From contig JADIZV010000004.1 in assembly GCA_016704565.1 (NCBI GenBank), positions 806,001-870,000 of the forward strand: a DNA stretch of 64,000 nucleotides, in the 5' to 3' direction. The position numbers and the translations under genes are program-made. Within the stretch, counting starts at the first letter, position 1, and each line of letters begins with the position of its first letter. Below the pieces are notes generated by a model, which worked only from the letters and a program-made list of their open reading frames with translations, ran no database searches and was not told where the DNA came from. The DNA comes from Candidatus Phosphoribacter baldrii. GTDB lineage: Bacteria > Actinomycetota > Actinomycetes > Actinomycetales > Dermatophilaceae. Below are positions 43,655-52,214 of this stretch, piece after piece.

Positions 43655-44599
43655 ATGAGCAGCGCCGAGACCGAGACGGTCTTCTTCACCGGAGGTGCGG
43701 GTTTCATCGGCCTGCATGTCGTGCCGCTGCTGCTCGACCAGGGTCGGAACGTGCGGATCTTCGACAACATGTTCCGCGGCGACCGAGCGGCGGTCGAGGC
43801 GCTGCAGGCCGCCCACCCGGGGCGGGTGGAGCTCATCGACCAGGACGTGCGCTACGGCGGCGCAGTCCACGCTGCGATGCAGGGCTGTTCATCCGTCATT
43901 CACGCCGCGGCGGTGTCGATCAACAAGAGCCAGGCCGACCCGCACGAGTCGATGGCGATCAACACGATCGGCAGCCATAACGTCATCGCTGCCGCCGCCG
44001 ACCATGGGGTGCGGCGGTTGGTCTATTGCTCGTCGGCATCGGTCTATGGCGACCCCAAGAAGCTGCCGATGCACGAGGACGACGACCTATCCCCGCAGAC
44101 CCCCTACTGCATCTCCAAACGGACCGGCGAAGATCTGCTGGCGTTCTACCAGCGACGCTCCGGGGTGTCCTGGCTCGCGCTGCGCTTCTTCAACGTCTAT
44201 GGGCCCGGCCAGAAGACGACGGCCTACTACACCTCGGTCATCAATCACTTCGTCAACCGGCTCAAGGCAGGCGAGCCGCCGATTATCGACGGCAAGGGTG
44301 AGCAGTCGATGGACTTCATCCATGTCCATGACATTGCGCGATCGGTCGTCCTGGCCCTGGACTGTGCTGGTGACAACGTGCCGGTCAACATCGGGACCGG
44401 CATCGACACCACGGTCGCCGAGCTCGCCAGGATCCTCATCGACGCGGTTGGCGTCGACGTCGAGCCGCAGTTCAGCGGGCGCGATGTTATCGCCAGCCGG
44501 CGGGCGGCCGACGTCACGAGGGCCCGTGAGGTGCTTGGTTTCGAGGCGACTATCCCGGTTCGCGATGGGATGACCGACCTGATCAGGGACGCGGGCTGA
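43655..44599 (+). CDS. NAD-dependent nucleotide-sugar epimerase/dehydratase (extended SDR)
   Basis: The 314-aa protein begins MSSAETETVFFTGGAGFIGL with the NAD loop GGAGFIG. The active site is PYCISKRTGE (Tyr151, Lys155) with YCSSASVYGDP before it and FFNVYGPGQK after. It resembles UDP-glucose 4-epimerase/uronate epimerase relatives. AAAGGA precedes the ATG at 43655. Its stop overlaps the start of the acyltransferase gene by one base, so the two are coupled. Confidence 0.87.
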   Translation: MSSAETETVFFTGGAGFIGLHVVPLLLDQGRNVRIFDNMFRGDRAAVEALQAAHPGRVELIDQDVRYGGAVHAAMQGCSSVIHAAAVSINKSQADPHESMAINTIGSHNVIAAAADHGVRRLVYCSSASVYGDPKKLPMHEDDDLSPQTPYCISKRTGEDLLAFYQRRSGVSWLALRFFNVYGPGQKTTAYYTSVINHFVNRLKAGEPPIIDGKGEQSMDFIHVHDIARSVVLALDCAGDNVPVNIGTGIDTTVAELARILIDAVGVDVEPQFSGRDVIASRRAADVTRAREVLGFEATIPVRDGMTDLIRDAG

Positions 44600-45063
44600 T
44601 GTCCTGGTCGGCGGACACGCCGCCTCGTCCGGGGACGCTGCCGACCAACCGGTGGAACGAGCACGCGTGGGTCGTCGGTGAGCCGACGATCGGAGCCGGC
44701 ACCTGGATCGGTGCGTTCACGCTCATCGACGGGTCGGGAGGCCTCACCATTGGTTCCGGTTGCGACATCTCTTCGGGCGCGCAGATCTACACCCACTCAT
44801 CGGCGAAACGGTGTGTGAGCGGGCGCCGGTTCGACGTCGTCGAGCGAGCACCCGTCGTCATCGGTGACCGGGTGTTCGTTGGTGCCGGAGCCATCGTCCA
44901 GATGGGTGTGACGATCGGTGACGAAGCAGTCATCGGCGCTGGGGCGGTCGTCACCAAGGACGTACCCCCTCGGGCCATCGTGACCGGCGTGCCCGCCCGG
45001 GTTGTGGGTCACGTCGAGCTGGACGTGGACGGCATACCGTCCTTCGGTATGCCGTCCGTTTGA
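44599..45063 (+). CDS. Left-handed beta-helix acyltransferase for an amino sugar
   Basis: The 154-aa hexapeptide-repeat protein has GAGTWIGAFTLIDGSGGLTI, GDRVFVGAGAIVQMGVTIGD and AVIGAGAVVTKDVPPRAIVT, as in the maltose/serine/WbpD-like O- and N-acetyltransferases. It should acetylate the amino sugar formed by the upstream aminotransferase. The last codons and stop lie within a 13-bp-stem hairpin that can double as terminator. Confidence 0.85.
   Translation: MSWSADTPPRPGTLPTNRWNEHAWVVGEPTIGAGTWIGAFTLIDGSGGLTIGSGCDISSGAQIYTHSSAKRCVSGRRFDVVERAPVVIGDRVFVGAGAIVQMGVTIGDEAVIGAGAVVTKDVPPRAIVTGVPARVVGHVELDVDGIPSFGMPSV
45027..45057. terminator. 13-bp hairpin built from an inverted GGCATACC pair, between convergent genes
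   Basis: GGACGGCATACCG (45027-45039) pairs with CGGTATGCCGTCC (45045-45057) around TCCTT. It overlaps the end of the acyltransferase gene and faces the 3' end of the convergent oxidoreductase gene. It is probably a shared terminator and is another palindrome of the GGCATAC motif. Confidence 0.8.
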
Positions 45064-45080
45064 GCCTTCGGCGATCCCGG

Positions 45081-46040
45081 TCAATCGCGACCCGCTGCCA
45101 GGACCGCGTCGACGACCTCGTGGGCGGGCAGGATCGAGTCGCGTTCGGCGTCGACGTCCGCGCGTCCGTCGACGAGGTCCACGAAGTGTGCCAACTGGGC
45201 GACCAAGGGTTCGACTCCGAGGATCTCAGGCACCTCCATCTCGGTCACCTGACGGTAGCCCCCGCGGCCGACCTCGCCCTCGATCGTCGTATGCCGGTAG
45301 GCCGTCACCCCACGGCGCAACAGGTCCACCTCGATCATCCGGTCGAGCTCCTGGATCACCATGGAGCGGACCTTGCGCTGGCCGACCCGGCTCGCGGACA
45401 CCGACGCGATCCCTCCGCCTTCGAACCGCAACGACGCCTCGACCACATCCTCGGCCCCGGGGACCGACCCGGGATGGAACTGCCCGACCTCGACGCCGAC
45501 GCAGGTCAGCGTCCGCCCGCCGAACGCTCGCACGACCAGGTCGACGTCGTGGACGAGCAGGTCCCAGCCCACCCCCGTCTTGATTCGGGCGGCATACGGT
45601 GAATGGCGTTCGGCGCGCACGTAGCACGGCGACTGCGCCATCCGCAGTGCGGTCATTACGGCAGGGTTGAACCGCTCGAGCAATCCGCACTGCAACGCCG
45701 TCCCAGCCCGTCTCGATGCCTCGACGACCTCGCGGGTCTGGGCCAGGGAGGGGCACACCGGCTTCTCGATCAGTAGGGGCAGACCTGCGGCGATGATCGG
45801 CAGGGCCAAGTCGTAGTGATGCTCGGTTGAGGCGGCGACCACTGCGGCGTCAATGCCCGCCAGAGCATCCAGGCTCGGCGCCCAGCGGGCCCCATGGCGC
45901 TCGGCGGCGGCGCGCCCGGCCTGCTCGGAAGGATCGATGACGACAGCCAGCGTGGTGCTCGGCCCGGTCGCGATGACGCGAGCGTGGTTGAGCCCCATCG
46001 AGCCGGAGCCGACGAGGGCGACCGCCAGTGGCGCGGACAT
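45081..46040 (-). CDS. Gfo/Idh/MocA-family oxidoreductase
   Basis: The 319-aa protein starts MSAPLAVALVGSGSMGLNHA with the NAD-binding GSGSMG loop, and contains STEHHYDLALPIIAAGLPLL followed by IEKPVC (the family EKP motif) and CGLLERFNP. It oxidises or reduces a sugar nucleotide with NAD. It resembles WbpB/WlbA-type proteins and the second Gfo/Idh protein at 55217, but is not a close copy. It is convergent to the acyltransferase gene. Confidence 0.85.
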   Translation of the reverse strand: MSAPLAVALVGSGSMGLNHARVIATGPSTTLAVVIDPSEQAGRAAAERHGARWAPSLDALAGIDAAVVAASTEHHYDLALPIIAAGLPLLIEKPVCPSLAQTREVVEASRRAGTALQCGLLERFNPAVMTALRMAQSPCYVRAERHSPYAARIKTGVGWDLLVHDVDLVVRAFGGRTLTCVGVEVGQFHPGSVPGAEDVVEASLRFEGGGIASVSASRVGQRKVRSMVIQELDRMIEVDLLRRGVTAYRHTTIEGEVGRGGYRQVTEMEVPEILGVEPLVAQLAHFVDLVDGRADVDAERDSILPAHEVVDAVLAAGRD

Positions 46041-46158
46041 GTGCTCTCCTCCCTGCCGCCGCGGATGAGCGTTTCCGCGGGCGCGTGGGCCACACTAGTC
46101 CCGTGACCGACCCCGTTGCCGCGCCCCTGCCGGGTGCGCGATGGTCGGGAGGTATGCC

Positions 46159-47121
46159 GTGACCCGGGCCCGGCTGGTGCGGATCGCGCGCACGGTGCTC
46201 TTGCTGCTGGTCCTGGTGGCGGCGGCATACGCGGTCGTGCGCAACTGGCGCGACGTCAGTGCGACGGTGACGCACCTGTCCTGGCGGGCGTGGATCCCGG
46301 CGTTCCTCATCCTCCCGGTCGCCATCGGATGCTCGACGATGAGTTGGCAGGTGCTCGTCGACGAGTTGGGTGAGCCCATCGGGGCGCGGCGAGGGGCGCA
46401 GATCTTCCTCGTCGGACAGCTGGGCAAATACGTCCCCGGGTCGGTATGGGCCTATCTGCTGCAGCTGGAGCTCGGGCGACGGGCTGGAGTCGCCCGTGCC
46501 CGGACCTTCGCGGCCACGGTCTTCTCGCTCGCTGTCGTGATCGTGGCGGCTCTGCTGGCCGGGTCGCTGGCCGTGCCGTCGCTCGTCGAGGTCAATCCCG
46601 ACCTCGGCGCCTTGCGCTGGCTCTATCTGCTCCTGCCGGTCGCGATCGTCTGCCTGCACCCACGGATCCTCACCTGGGCCGTTCGCCAGGGGTTCCGCGT
46701 GCTCGGCCGCCCGGCGCCTGACCATCCGATCCGCAAACGTGCCGTGCTGGCTTCGTTGGCGTGGGCGTTGGCGTCTTATCTCGCCTTCGGCGCGCACCTG
46801 TGGTTGCTCGTGCGGGCCAGTACCCCAGTCAGTGTCTCGGTGCTTCCGCTCGCTGTCGGCACGATGTCGGTGGCGATGATCTCAGGGCTGTTCGTCTTCC
46901 TGCTGCCTTCGGGTGCCGGCGTCCGCGAGGCCGTCCTCGTGGCCGGGTTGGGCCCGCTGATCGGGACCGGACCGGCCATCGCGCTGGCGGCCGTGTCGCG
47001 CGTGTTGCTCACCGTCGCAGACCTCGTCACCGCGGGTGCGGCAGCGTTCCTCGCCACCCTGGAACAGCGCCGGAGCGGCCCCTACCAGGGCGACCAGGGC
47101 GTCGACGCCGACGAGGAGTAG
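46159..47121 (+). CDS. YbhN/LPG-synthase-TM-like membrane protein (UPF0104)
   Basis: The ~320-aa protein has about eight membrane segments, with LVGQLGKYVPGSVWAYLLQL near residue 90, the hallmark of the lysylphosphatidylglycerol synthase transmembrane (flippase-like) family. GTG 46159 is chosen because GGGAGG lies six bases upstream; an in-frame ATG at 46141 is possible. Members often stand in polysaccharide loci and may move lipid-linked substrates. Confidence 0.82.
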   Translation: MTRARLVRIARTVLLLLVLVAAAYAVVRNWRDVSATVTHLSWRAWIPAFLILPVAIGCSTMSWQVLVDELGEPIGARRGAQIFLVGQLGKYVPGSVWAYLLQLELGRRAGVARARTFAATVFSLAVVIVAALLAGSLAVPSLVEVNPDLGALRWLYLLLPVAIVCLHPRILTWAVRQGFRVLGRPAPDHPIRKRAVLASLAWALASYLAFGAHLWLLVRASTPVSVSVLPLAVGTMSVAMISGLFVFLLPSGAGVREAVLVAGLGPLIGTGPAIALAAVSRVLLTVADLVTAGAAAFLATLEQRRSGPYQGDQGVDADEE

Positions 47122-47186
47122 CAGCTCTGGAAGCGCTGCCGCCCGGTGAGCTCGGGGCGGACGCAGCCGGGCATAGGCTCGGTCGG

Positions 47187-48431
47187 GTGAGCACGGTTGC
47201 GGTAGTCGGTGGAGGCATCGTCGGTCTGGCAACGGCGCGGGCCTTGGCCCGAAGCGGGTATGACGTGGTGCTCATCGAGAAGGAGGCCGCCCTTGCCCAG
47301 CACCAGACGGGCCGCAACTCGGGGGTCGTCCACGCCGGGCTCTATTACCCGCCCGGCAGCCTCAAGGCTCGGATGGCCGCCGCAGGCTCCGCGTCGATGT
47401 ATGCCTACGCCCGTGAGAAGGGCATCCCCCACGACAACTGCGGCAAGCTCGTCGTGGCCTGCGATGCATCCGAGCTGCCCGGTCTGGCCACGCTTGCCGA
47501 ACGCGCGGCGGCCAACGGCGTCCCGGCCACGATGCTCACGCCCGAGCAGGCCCGCGCGCACGAGCCCTACGTGCGGTGCGTCCAGGCGTTGCACGTCCAA
47601 ACCACCGGCATCATCGACTATCCAGGTGTATGCCGTTCGCTCGCCGACGATGTCGTTGCTGCGGGGGGCGAGCTGCGCCTCGGCGTCGCCTTCGAGGGCG
47701 CGGAGTCGGTGGGCGGCATACCCGACGGGGGCGGTGCTGGCGTCGGAGGGTCTGGCGGGGGTGGGAGGGCGGCAGGGGTGCGGGTCGCCACGTCCGCGGG
47801 GGAGCTACGGGTCGACGCGTTGGTGGCTTGCGCCGGCCTGTATGCCGACCGTGTCGCCGCCGCGTCCGGGTTTGAGCCCGAAGCGCGGATCGTGCCGTTC
47901 CGTGGGGAGTACTTCGAGCTGTCGCCGGACAAGCACTACCTCGTCCGCGGGTTGATCTACCCGGTTCCCGACCCCCGGTTCCCGTTCCTGGGCGTGCACC
48001 TCACCCGGATGGTCGGGGGAGGGGTTCATGCGGGGCCGAACGCCGTCCTCGCGCTGCGACGGGAGGGTTACACCTGGCGCGATGTCGACCTCGCCGAGCT
48101 GCGCGACTCGCTGGCCTGGCCGGGTCTGTGGCAGCTGGCCAAACGTAACGTCGTCCCGGGGGCGCGCGAGGTGATCCGATCCCTGTCCCGGCGCCAGTTC
48201 GCAGCCAGCCTGTCCCGGCTGGTCCCCGGCATCGCTGCCGACGACCTGCACCCGGCCCCAGCGGGGGTGCGCGCCCAGGCGCTGCGGCGGGACGGCTCAA
48301 TGGTCGAGGACTTCCTTGTCCAGACCCACGGGCGCCAGATCCACGTGCTCAACGCGCCGTCCCCCGCTGCCACTGCTGCCTTGGAGATCGCCGACCATGT
48401 CTGCGCGCACGTCATTGGCTCCCTGTCGTAG
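47187..48431 (+). CDS. lhgO: L-2-hydroxyglutarate oxidase
   Basis: The 414-aa FAD protein starts at GTG 47187 (STVAVVGGGIVGLATARALA). LhgO landmarks are QHQTGRNSGVVHAGLYYPPG, GVHLTRMVGGGVHAGPNAVL and RAQALRRDGSMVEDFLV. It oxidises L-2-hydroxyglutarate to 2-oxoglutarate and passes electrons to the quinone pool. A Gly-rich stretch (GGIPDGGGAGVGGSGGGG) encoded by DNA with a GGCATAC motif looks inserted around residues 175-195. Its place inside a sugar locus is unusual and may relate to 2-hydroxyglutarate formed by the Wbp-type oxidoreductase (55217-56209). Confidence 0.9.
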   Translation: MSTVAVVGGGIVGLATARALARSGYDVVLIEKEAALAQHQTGRNSGVVHAGLYYPPGSLKARMAAAGSASMYAYAREKGIPHDNCGKLVVACDASELPGLATLAERAAANGVPATMLTPEQARAHEPYVRCVQALHVQTTGIIDYPGVCRSLADDVVAAGGELRLGVAFEGAESVGGIPDGGGAGVGGSGGGGRAAGVRVATSAGELRVDALVACAGLYADRVAAASGFEPEARIVPFRGEYFELSPDKHYLVRGLIYPVPDPRFPFLGVHLTRMVGGGVHAGPNAVLALRREGYTWRDVDLAELRDSLAWPGLWQLAKRNVVPGAREVIRSLSRRQFAASLSRLVPGIAADDLHPAPAGVRAQALRRDGSMVEDFLVQTHGRQIHVLNAPSPAATAALEIADHVCAHVIGSLS

Positions 48432-48614
48432 CGCCCACAAGGCATGCCGAGCCGGTTCTCGCGCAACGGATCTTCTGACACCCGGTAGTCTGAGCCTGCT
48501 TCGTGGACGGCCATGGTGGTGTCGTCGGGACCTCGCCAGACGGGCGGTCACGGCGGCCGAGGGGCCTCACCGTCGCATCCGACCGCGCACCTCGACAAGG
48601 CCCACATCACACCG

Positions 48615-49472
48615 ATGAGCGACACGGCGATCTTCCAGGCCCCGGGCTCCGGGGGCGGGCTGCTCGACGTCTTCCGCCGGCGTTACCTCTTGCGCTTGCT
48701 GGTCCACAAGGAGCTCAAGGCTCGCTACCACGGGTCGGTGCTGGGCATGCTCTGGTCCTACATCAAGCCCGCGGTGCAGTTCGGCGTGTTCTACTTCGTC
48801 ATCGGCGTGTTCTTTAAGATGAACAACGCCGTGGACAGCTACGCGGTCTACCTGTTCTCGGGCATCATCGCCATGAACTTCTTCAGCGAGGCCTTCGGCA
48901 ACGCCACTCGGTCCATCACCGGCAACTGGGCCCTGGTCAAGAAAATATACCTGCCCCGCGAATTGTTCCCTGTCGCGTCAGTGTTCGTCTCGTTCACGCA
49001 CTTTATCCCCCAGGTCCTCGTCCTCATCGTCGGGTGTCTTGTCACCGGATGGCACCCCACGATCTGGCAGTTGGCGGCAGGAGTGGGTGGTTTCCTCGTG
49101 TTGGCGGTCTTCGCGCTCGGACTCGGACTCATCTTCGGCGCGCTCAACGTCGTCTTCCGGGACTTCGAGAACGTCGTCGACCTGATCCTCATGGTGGCCA
49201 CGTGGGGCTCGCCGGTCATCTACACGTGGACCGCAGTTCGAGATGCTCTGGGTGACGGTCCGCTGTGGTGGTTCTACCAGTGCAACCCGCTCACCAACGT
49301 CGTCGAGATCTTCCACTGGACCTTCTGGTACCCCACGACGGACGGGCAGGCCCCGATGCCGACACAGATGCCGACCTTCGTGGCGATCGCCGCTGGTGTG
49401 TCGGTCGTCGTCTTGGGAATTGGCCAGCTCGTCTTCCGTCGGTTCGACGGTCGATTCGCCCAGGAGCTGTGA
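48615..49472 (+). CDS. ABC-2-type polysaccharide exporter permease (Wzm/TagG-like)
   Basis: The 285-aa permease has the typical LLRLLVHKELKARYHGSVLG entry helix, FSGIIAMNFFSEAFGNATRS, KKIYLPRELFPVASVFVSF and six membrane segments. With the downstream ATPase it should export a finished lipid-linked glycan. The start ATG 48615 matches the family; earlier in-frame codons are not conserved in type. The ATPase gene follows after 2 bp. Confidence 0.9.
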   Translation: MSDTAIFQAPGSGGGLLDVFRRRYLLRLLVHKELKARYHGSVLGMLWSYIKPAVQFGVFYFVIGVFFKMNNAVDSYAVYLFSGIIAMNFFSEAFGNATRSITGNWALVKKIYLPRELFPVASVFVSFTHFIPQVLVLIVGCLVTGWHPTIWQLAAGVGGFLVLAVFALGLGLIFGALNVVFRDFENVVDLILMVATWGSPVIYTWTAVRDALGDGPLWWFYQCNPLTNVVEIFHWTFWYPTTDGQAPMPTQMPTFVAIAAGVSVVVLGIGQLVFRRFDGRFAQEL

Positions 49473-49474
49473 GC

Positions 49475-50230
49475 GTGGGCCAACGTCAGCTCGACCAGGA
49501 CCGGATCCGCATCGACAGGGTGAGCAAGCACTTCACCCTGCGGCATACCCGAGCGGTCAAGGAGATCGTCGTCAAAGGGCTGCAGGGCCGGCGCAAGGAG
49601 CTGTCCGAACAGTTCACGGCGCTGCGCGACGTGTCGCTGACCGTCGGCGAGGGGGAGGCGATCGCCCTACTGGGCCGCAACGGCTCCGGGAAGTCGACCC
49701 TGCTCAAGCTGATCTCCGGAGTCATGGGGGCCGACGAAGGCAGCATCGCGGTCCGAGGGAATGTGGCGGGGCTGATCGATGTCGGGGCCGGTTTCCACCC
49801 CGATCTCACCGGTCGCGAGAACATCTTCCTCAACGGCGCGATCCTTGGGATGAGCGAGGCCAAGATCCACCAGGAGTTCGACCGGATCGTGGCCTTCAGC
49901 GAGATCGAGGAGTTCATCGACACCGAGGTGAAGTTCTACTCCTCGGGGATGTTCCTCCGGCTCGCCTTCGCCGTCGCCGTGCACACCGACCCGGACATCT
50001 TCCTCGTCGACGAGATCCTCGCGGTCGGCGACGAACCGTTCCAGCACAAGTGCCTCGATCGAATCCGGGAACTACGCGACGAGGGGAAATGTCTCGTCAT
50101 CGTCAGCCACGATCTGGACATGGTGTCGAAATTCACCGAACGCGGGATCGTGCTCGAGCGGGGCCGGATGATCCATGACGGCCCCATTGGGGAGGCGGTA
50201 GCTCTGCTTCGTCAGCGATCCGAGGGTTGA
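49475..50230 (+). CDS. ABC exporter ATPase (Wzt/TagH-like)
   Basis: The 251-aa ATPase starts at GTG 49475. It has Walker A LLGRNGSGKSTLLK, a GAGFHPDLTGRENIFLNG Q-loop region typical of polysaccharide exporters, signature YSSGMFLRLAFAVA, Walker B DIFLVDEILAVGD and switch VIVSHDLDM. It lacks the C-terminal carbohydrate-binding domain of Wzt proteins that recognise a terminal sugar, so it may act on an undecorated glycan or teichoic-acid-like substrate. Confidence 0.9.
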   Translation: MGQRQLDQDRIRIDRVSKHFTLRHTRAVKEIVVKGLQGRRKELSEQFTALRDVSLTVGEGEAIALLGRNGSGKSTLLKLISGVMGADEGSIAVRGNVAGLIDVGAGFHPDLTGRENIFLNGAILGMSEAKIHQEFDRIVAFSEIEEFIDTEVKFYSSGMFLRLAFAVAVHTDPDIFLVDEILAVGDEPFQHKCLDRIRELRDEGKCLVIVSHDLDMVSKFTERGIVLERGRMIHDGPIGEAVALLRQRSEG

Positions 50231-50307
50231 CCGGCCGGTCGCGCTGAACGCGCCATAGCCCACGGCATACAGTGGGGTTCCACCCGAGAAGCGAGAAGGC
50301 GAGGACC

Positions 50308-51492
50308 GTGACCGACTTCATCCCCTTCGCACTGCCGGATATCGGTGAGGCGGAGATCGAAGCCGTCGTCGCGACGATGCGCTCCGGGTGGCTGACCACA
50401 GGTCCCAACGCCGCGGCGCTCGAGCGCGAGTTCGTCGAGGCGCTAGCCCCGACGCGCCACGTGCGCGAAGCGACTGTTCAGGGAGTCGCTGTCAACTCGG
50501 CAACGGCGGGACTTCATCTGGTGTTGGAAGCACTGGGGATCGGCCCGGGCGACGAGGTGATCGTGCCGACCTGGACGTTCACGGCGACGGCCGAAGTCGT
50601 CCGTTACCTCGGAGCGACCCCCGTCCTTGTCGACGTCCACCCGGACACCCTGAACATCGACCTCGATCGCGCAGCCGAAGCCGTCACCCCCCGGACCAAG
50701 GCGGTCATGCCCGTTCACTTCGCCGGCCTGCCGGTGGCGCGGGCTGAGCTCGCGGAGTTCGCCTCGGCTTATGGGCTTCGGGTTGTCGAGGACGCGGCTC
50801 ACTCCCACCCGGTCGACTCGGAGGGTATGCCGGTCGGTCTCGGGGCCAGCGACGCCGTTGTGTTCAGCTTCTACGCTACCAAGACGATGACCTCGGGTGA
50901 GGGCGGCATGATCGTGAGCGCCGACTCCGACCTCGTCACGCGGATGCGCACCATGCGACTGCACGGGATCAGCCGGGACGTGTTCAGCCGCTATACCTCG
51001 ACGGCACCGTCCTGGCATTACGAGGTGGTGGCACCCGGGTTCAAGTACAACCTCACCGACGTGGCCGCTGCGATGGCTCGCGTTCAACTCACTCGCTCGG
51101 TGGCGATGCGAGAGCGCCGCTCGGCCATCGCCGCCCGCTACGACGACGTCCTTGCCGGGCTCCCAGTGCGATTGCCTTCCCGTCCGGCCCATCCGCAGAC
51201 CCACCATGCCTGGCATCTCTATGTGCTGCGGCTGACCGAGGATGCGTCGATGGGTCGTGACGAGTTCATCCAGCGAATGTCCGATGCCGGGGTCGGGACG
51301 TCTGTGCACTTCATCCCGCTGCATCACCACCCCTACTGGCGAGACCTCCGGGGCCCGGATGCTGCGCCGCTTCCGGTCGCCGATGCCCAATTCCAGTGCG
51401 CGGTGAGCATCCCGATCTTCTCCTCGATGAGTGACCAGCAGGTGGAGCGAGTCGGCGAGACCGTACGGGCGGTGTTGGAGGGCAGGGCGTGA
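50308..51492 (+). CDS. DegT/DnrJ/EryC1-family aminotransferase (first of the Wbp-like operon)
   Basis: The 394-aa PLP enzyme starts at GTG 50308 (TDFIPFALPDIGEAEIEAVV). Its Schiff-base lysine is in SFYATKTMTSGEGG (Lys192), and VNSATAGLHLVLEALGIGPG marks the cofactor phosphate site. It probably aminates a 4-keto or 3-keto sugar nucleotide; the CapD-like dehydratase could supply a 4-keto substrate. Its stop overlaps the sugar-transferase start by four bases. Confidence 0.87.
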   Translation: MTDFIPFALPDIGEAEIEAVVATMRSGWLTTGPNAAALEREFVEALAPTRHVREATVQGVAVNSATAGLHLVLEALGIGPGDEVIVPTWTFTATAEVVRYLGATPVLVDVHPDTLNIDLDRAAEAVTPRTKAVMPVHFAGLPVARAELAEFASAYGLRVVEDAAHSHPVDSEGMPVGLGASDAVVFSFYATKTMTSGEGGMIVSADSDLVTRMRTMRLHGISRDVFSRYTSTAPSWHYEVVAPGFKYNLTDVAAAMARVQLTRSVAMRERRSAIAARYDDVLAGLPVRLPSRPAHPQTHHAWHLYVLRLTEDASMGRDEFIQRMSDAGVGTSVHFIPLHHHPYWRDLRGPDAAPLPVADAQFQCAVSIPIFSSMSDQQVERVGETVRAVLEGRA

Positions 51493-52127
51493 CTAATCGA
51501 GCTGCCGCAGGTATGCCGCCTGCAACCCGGTTGGATGCGAAACGGGCCTTTGACGTCATCGTGTCCGGCGCGACGCTGGCCGTGCTCTCCCCGGCGTTGG
51601 CGGTCATCGCCGCACTGGTCAAGCGGGACGACCCCTCGGGGCCCGTCCTGTTTACCCAAGAACGGGTCGGGCAAGGCGGCATGCCGTTCCGGATCCACAA
51701 GTTCCGGACAATGCGCCCGGACTCTCCGGGACTTCAGGTGACATCCGACGGGGACCCCAGGGTGACCCGGATCGGTGCCTTCTTGCGCAAGACCAAGCTG
51801 GACGAGTTGCCACAGCTCTGGGATGTCCTCGTCGGGCGGATGAGCCTGGTCGGACCTCGCCCCGAAGTGCCGAAGTATGTCGGACTTTGGCCGGAACAGC
51901 TCCGTGACCTCATTCTCTCGGTGCGTCCGGGGATCACCGACCCCGCGAGTGTGCGGTGGCGCAACGAGTCGGAAGAGCTCGCCCAGGCGGCCGATCCGGA
52001 GGCCCACTATGTCGAGGTGTTGCTTCCGCAGAAGGCGGCCATGTATGCCGAGTACGTCCGGACCCGCTCATTCTGGGGGGACCTCGTGGTGCTGATCAGG
52101 ACCGTCTCGGCGGTGGGGCGCGGCTGA
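51489..52127 (+). CDS. Initiating undecaprenyl-phosphate sugar-1-phosphate transferase
   Basis: The 212-aa protein is a small (PglC-type) bacterial sugar transferase: KRAFDVIVSGATLAVLSPAL membrane hairpin, PVLFTQERVGQGGMPFRIHK, FRTMRPDS, RIGAFLRKTKLDELPQLWDV and MSLVGPRPEVP. It starts repeat-unit assembly by placing a sugar phosphate on undecaprenyl phosphate. GTG 51489 overlaps the preceding stop. It is the only clear initiating transferase in the window and so probably serves the whole locus. Confidence 0.92.
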   Translation: MTNRAAAGMPPATRLDAKRAFDVIVSGATLAVLSPALAVIAALVKRDDPSGPVLFTQERVGQGGMPFRIHKFRTMRPDSPGLQVTSDGDPRVTRIGAFLRKTKLDELPQLWDVLVGRMSLVGPRPEVPKYVGLWPEQLRDLILSVRPGITDPASVRWRNESEELAQAADPEAHYVEVLLPQKAAMYAEYVRTRSFWGDLVVLIRTVSAVGRG

Positions 52128-52214
52128 GTCGACTCGGCGGCGGGGATAGACTTTAGTGGCTGCGACGCTCGAGACGGGGCCGACATCGGCTCTGAGACGA
52201 CACGAAGGAGACAG

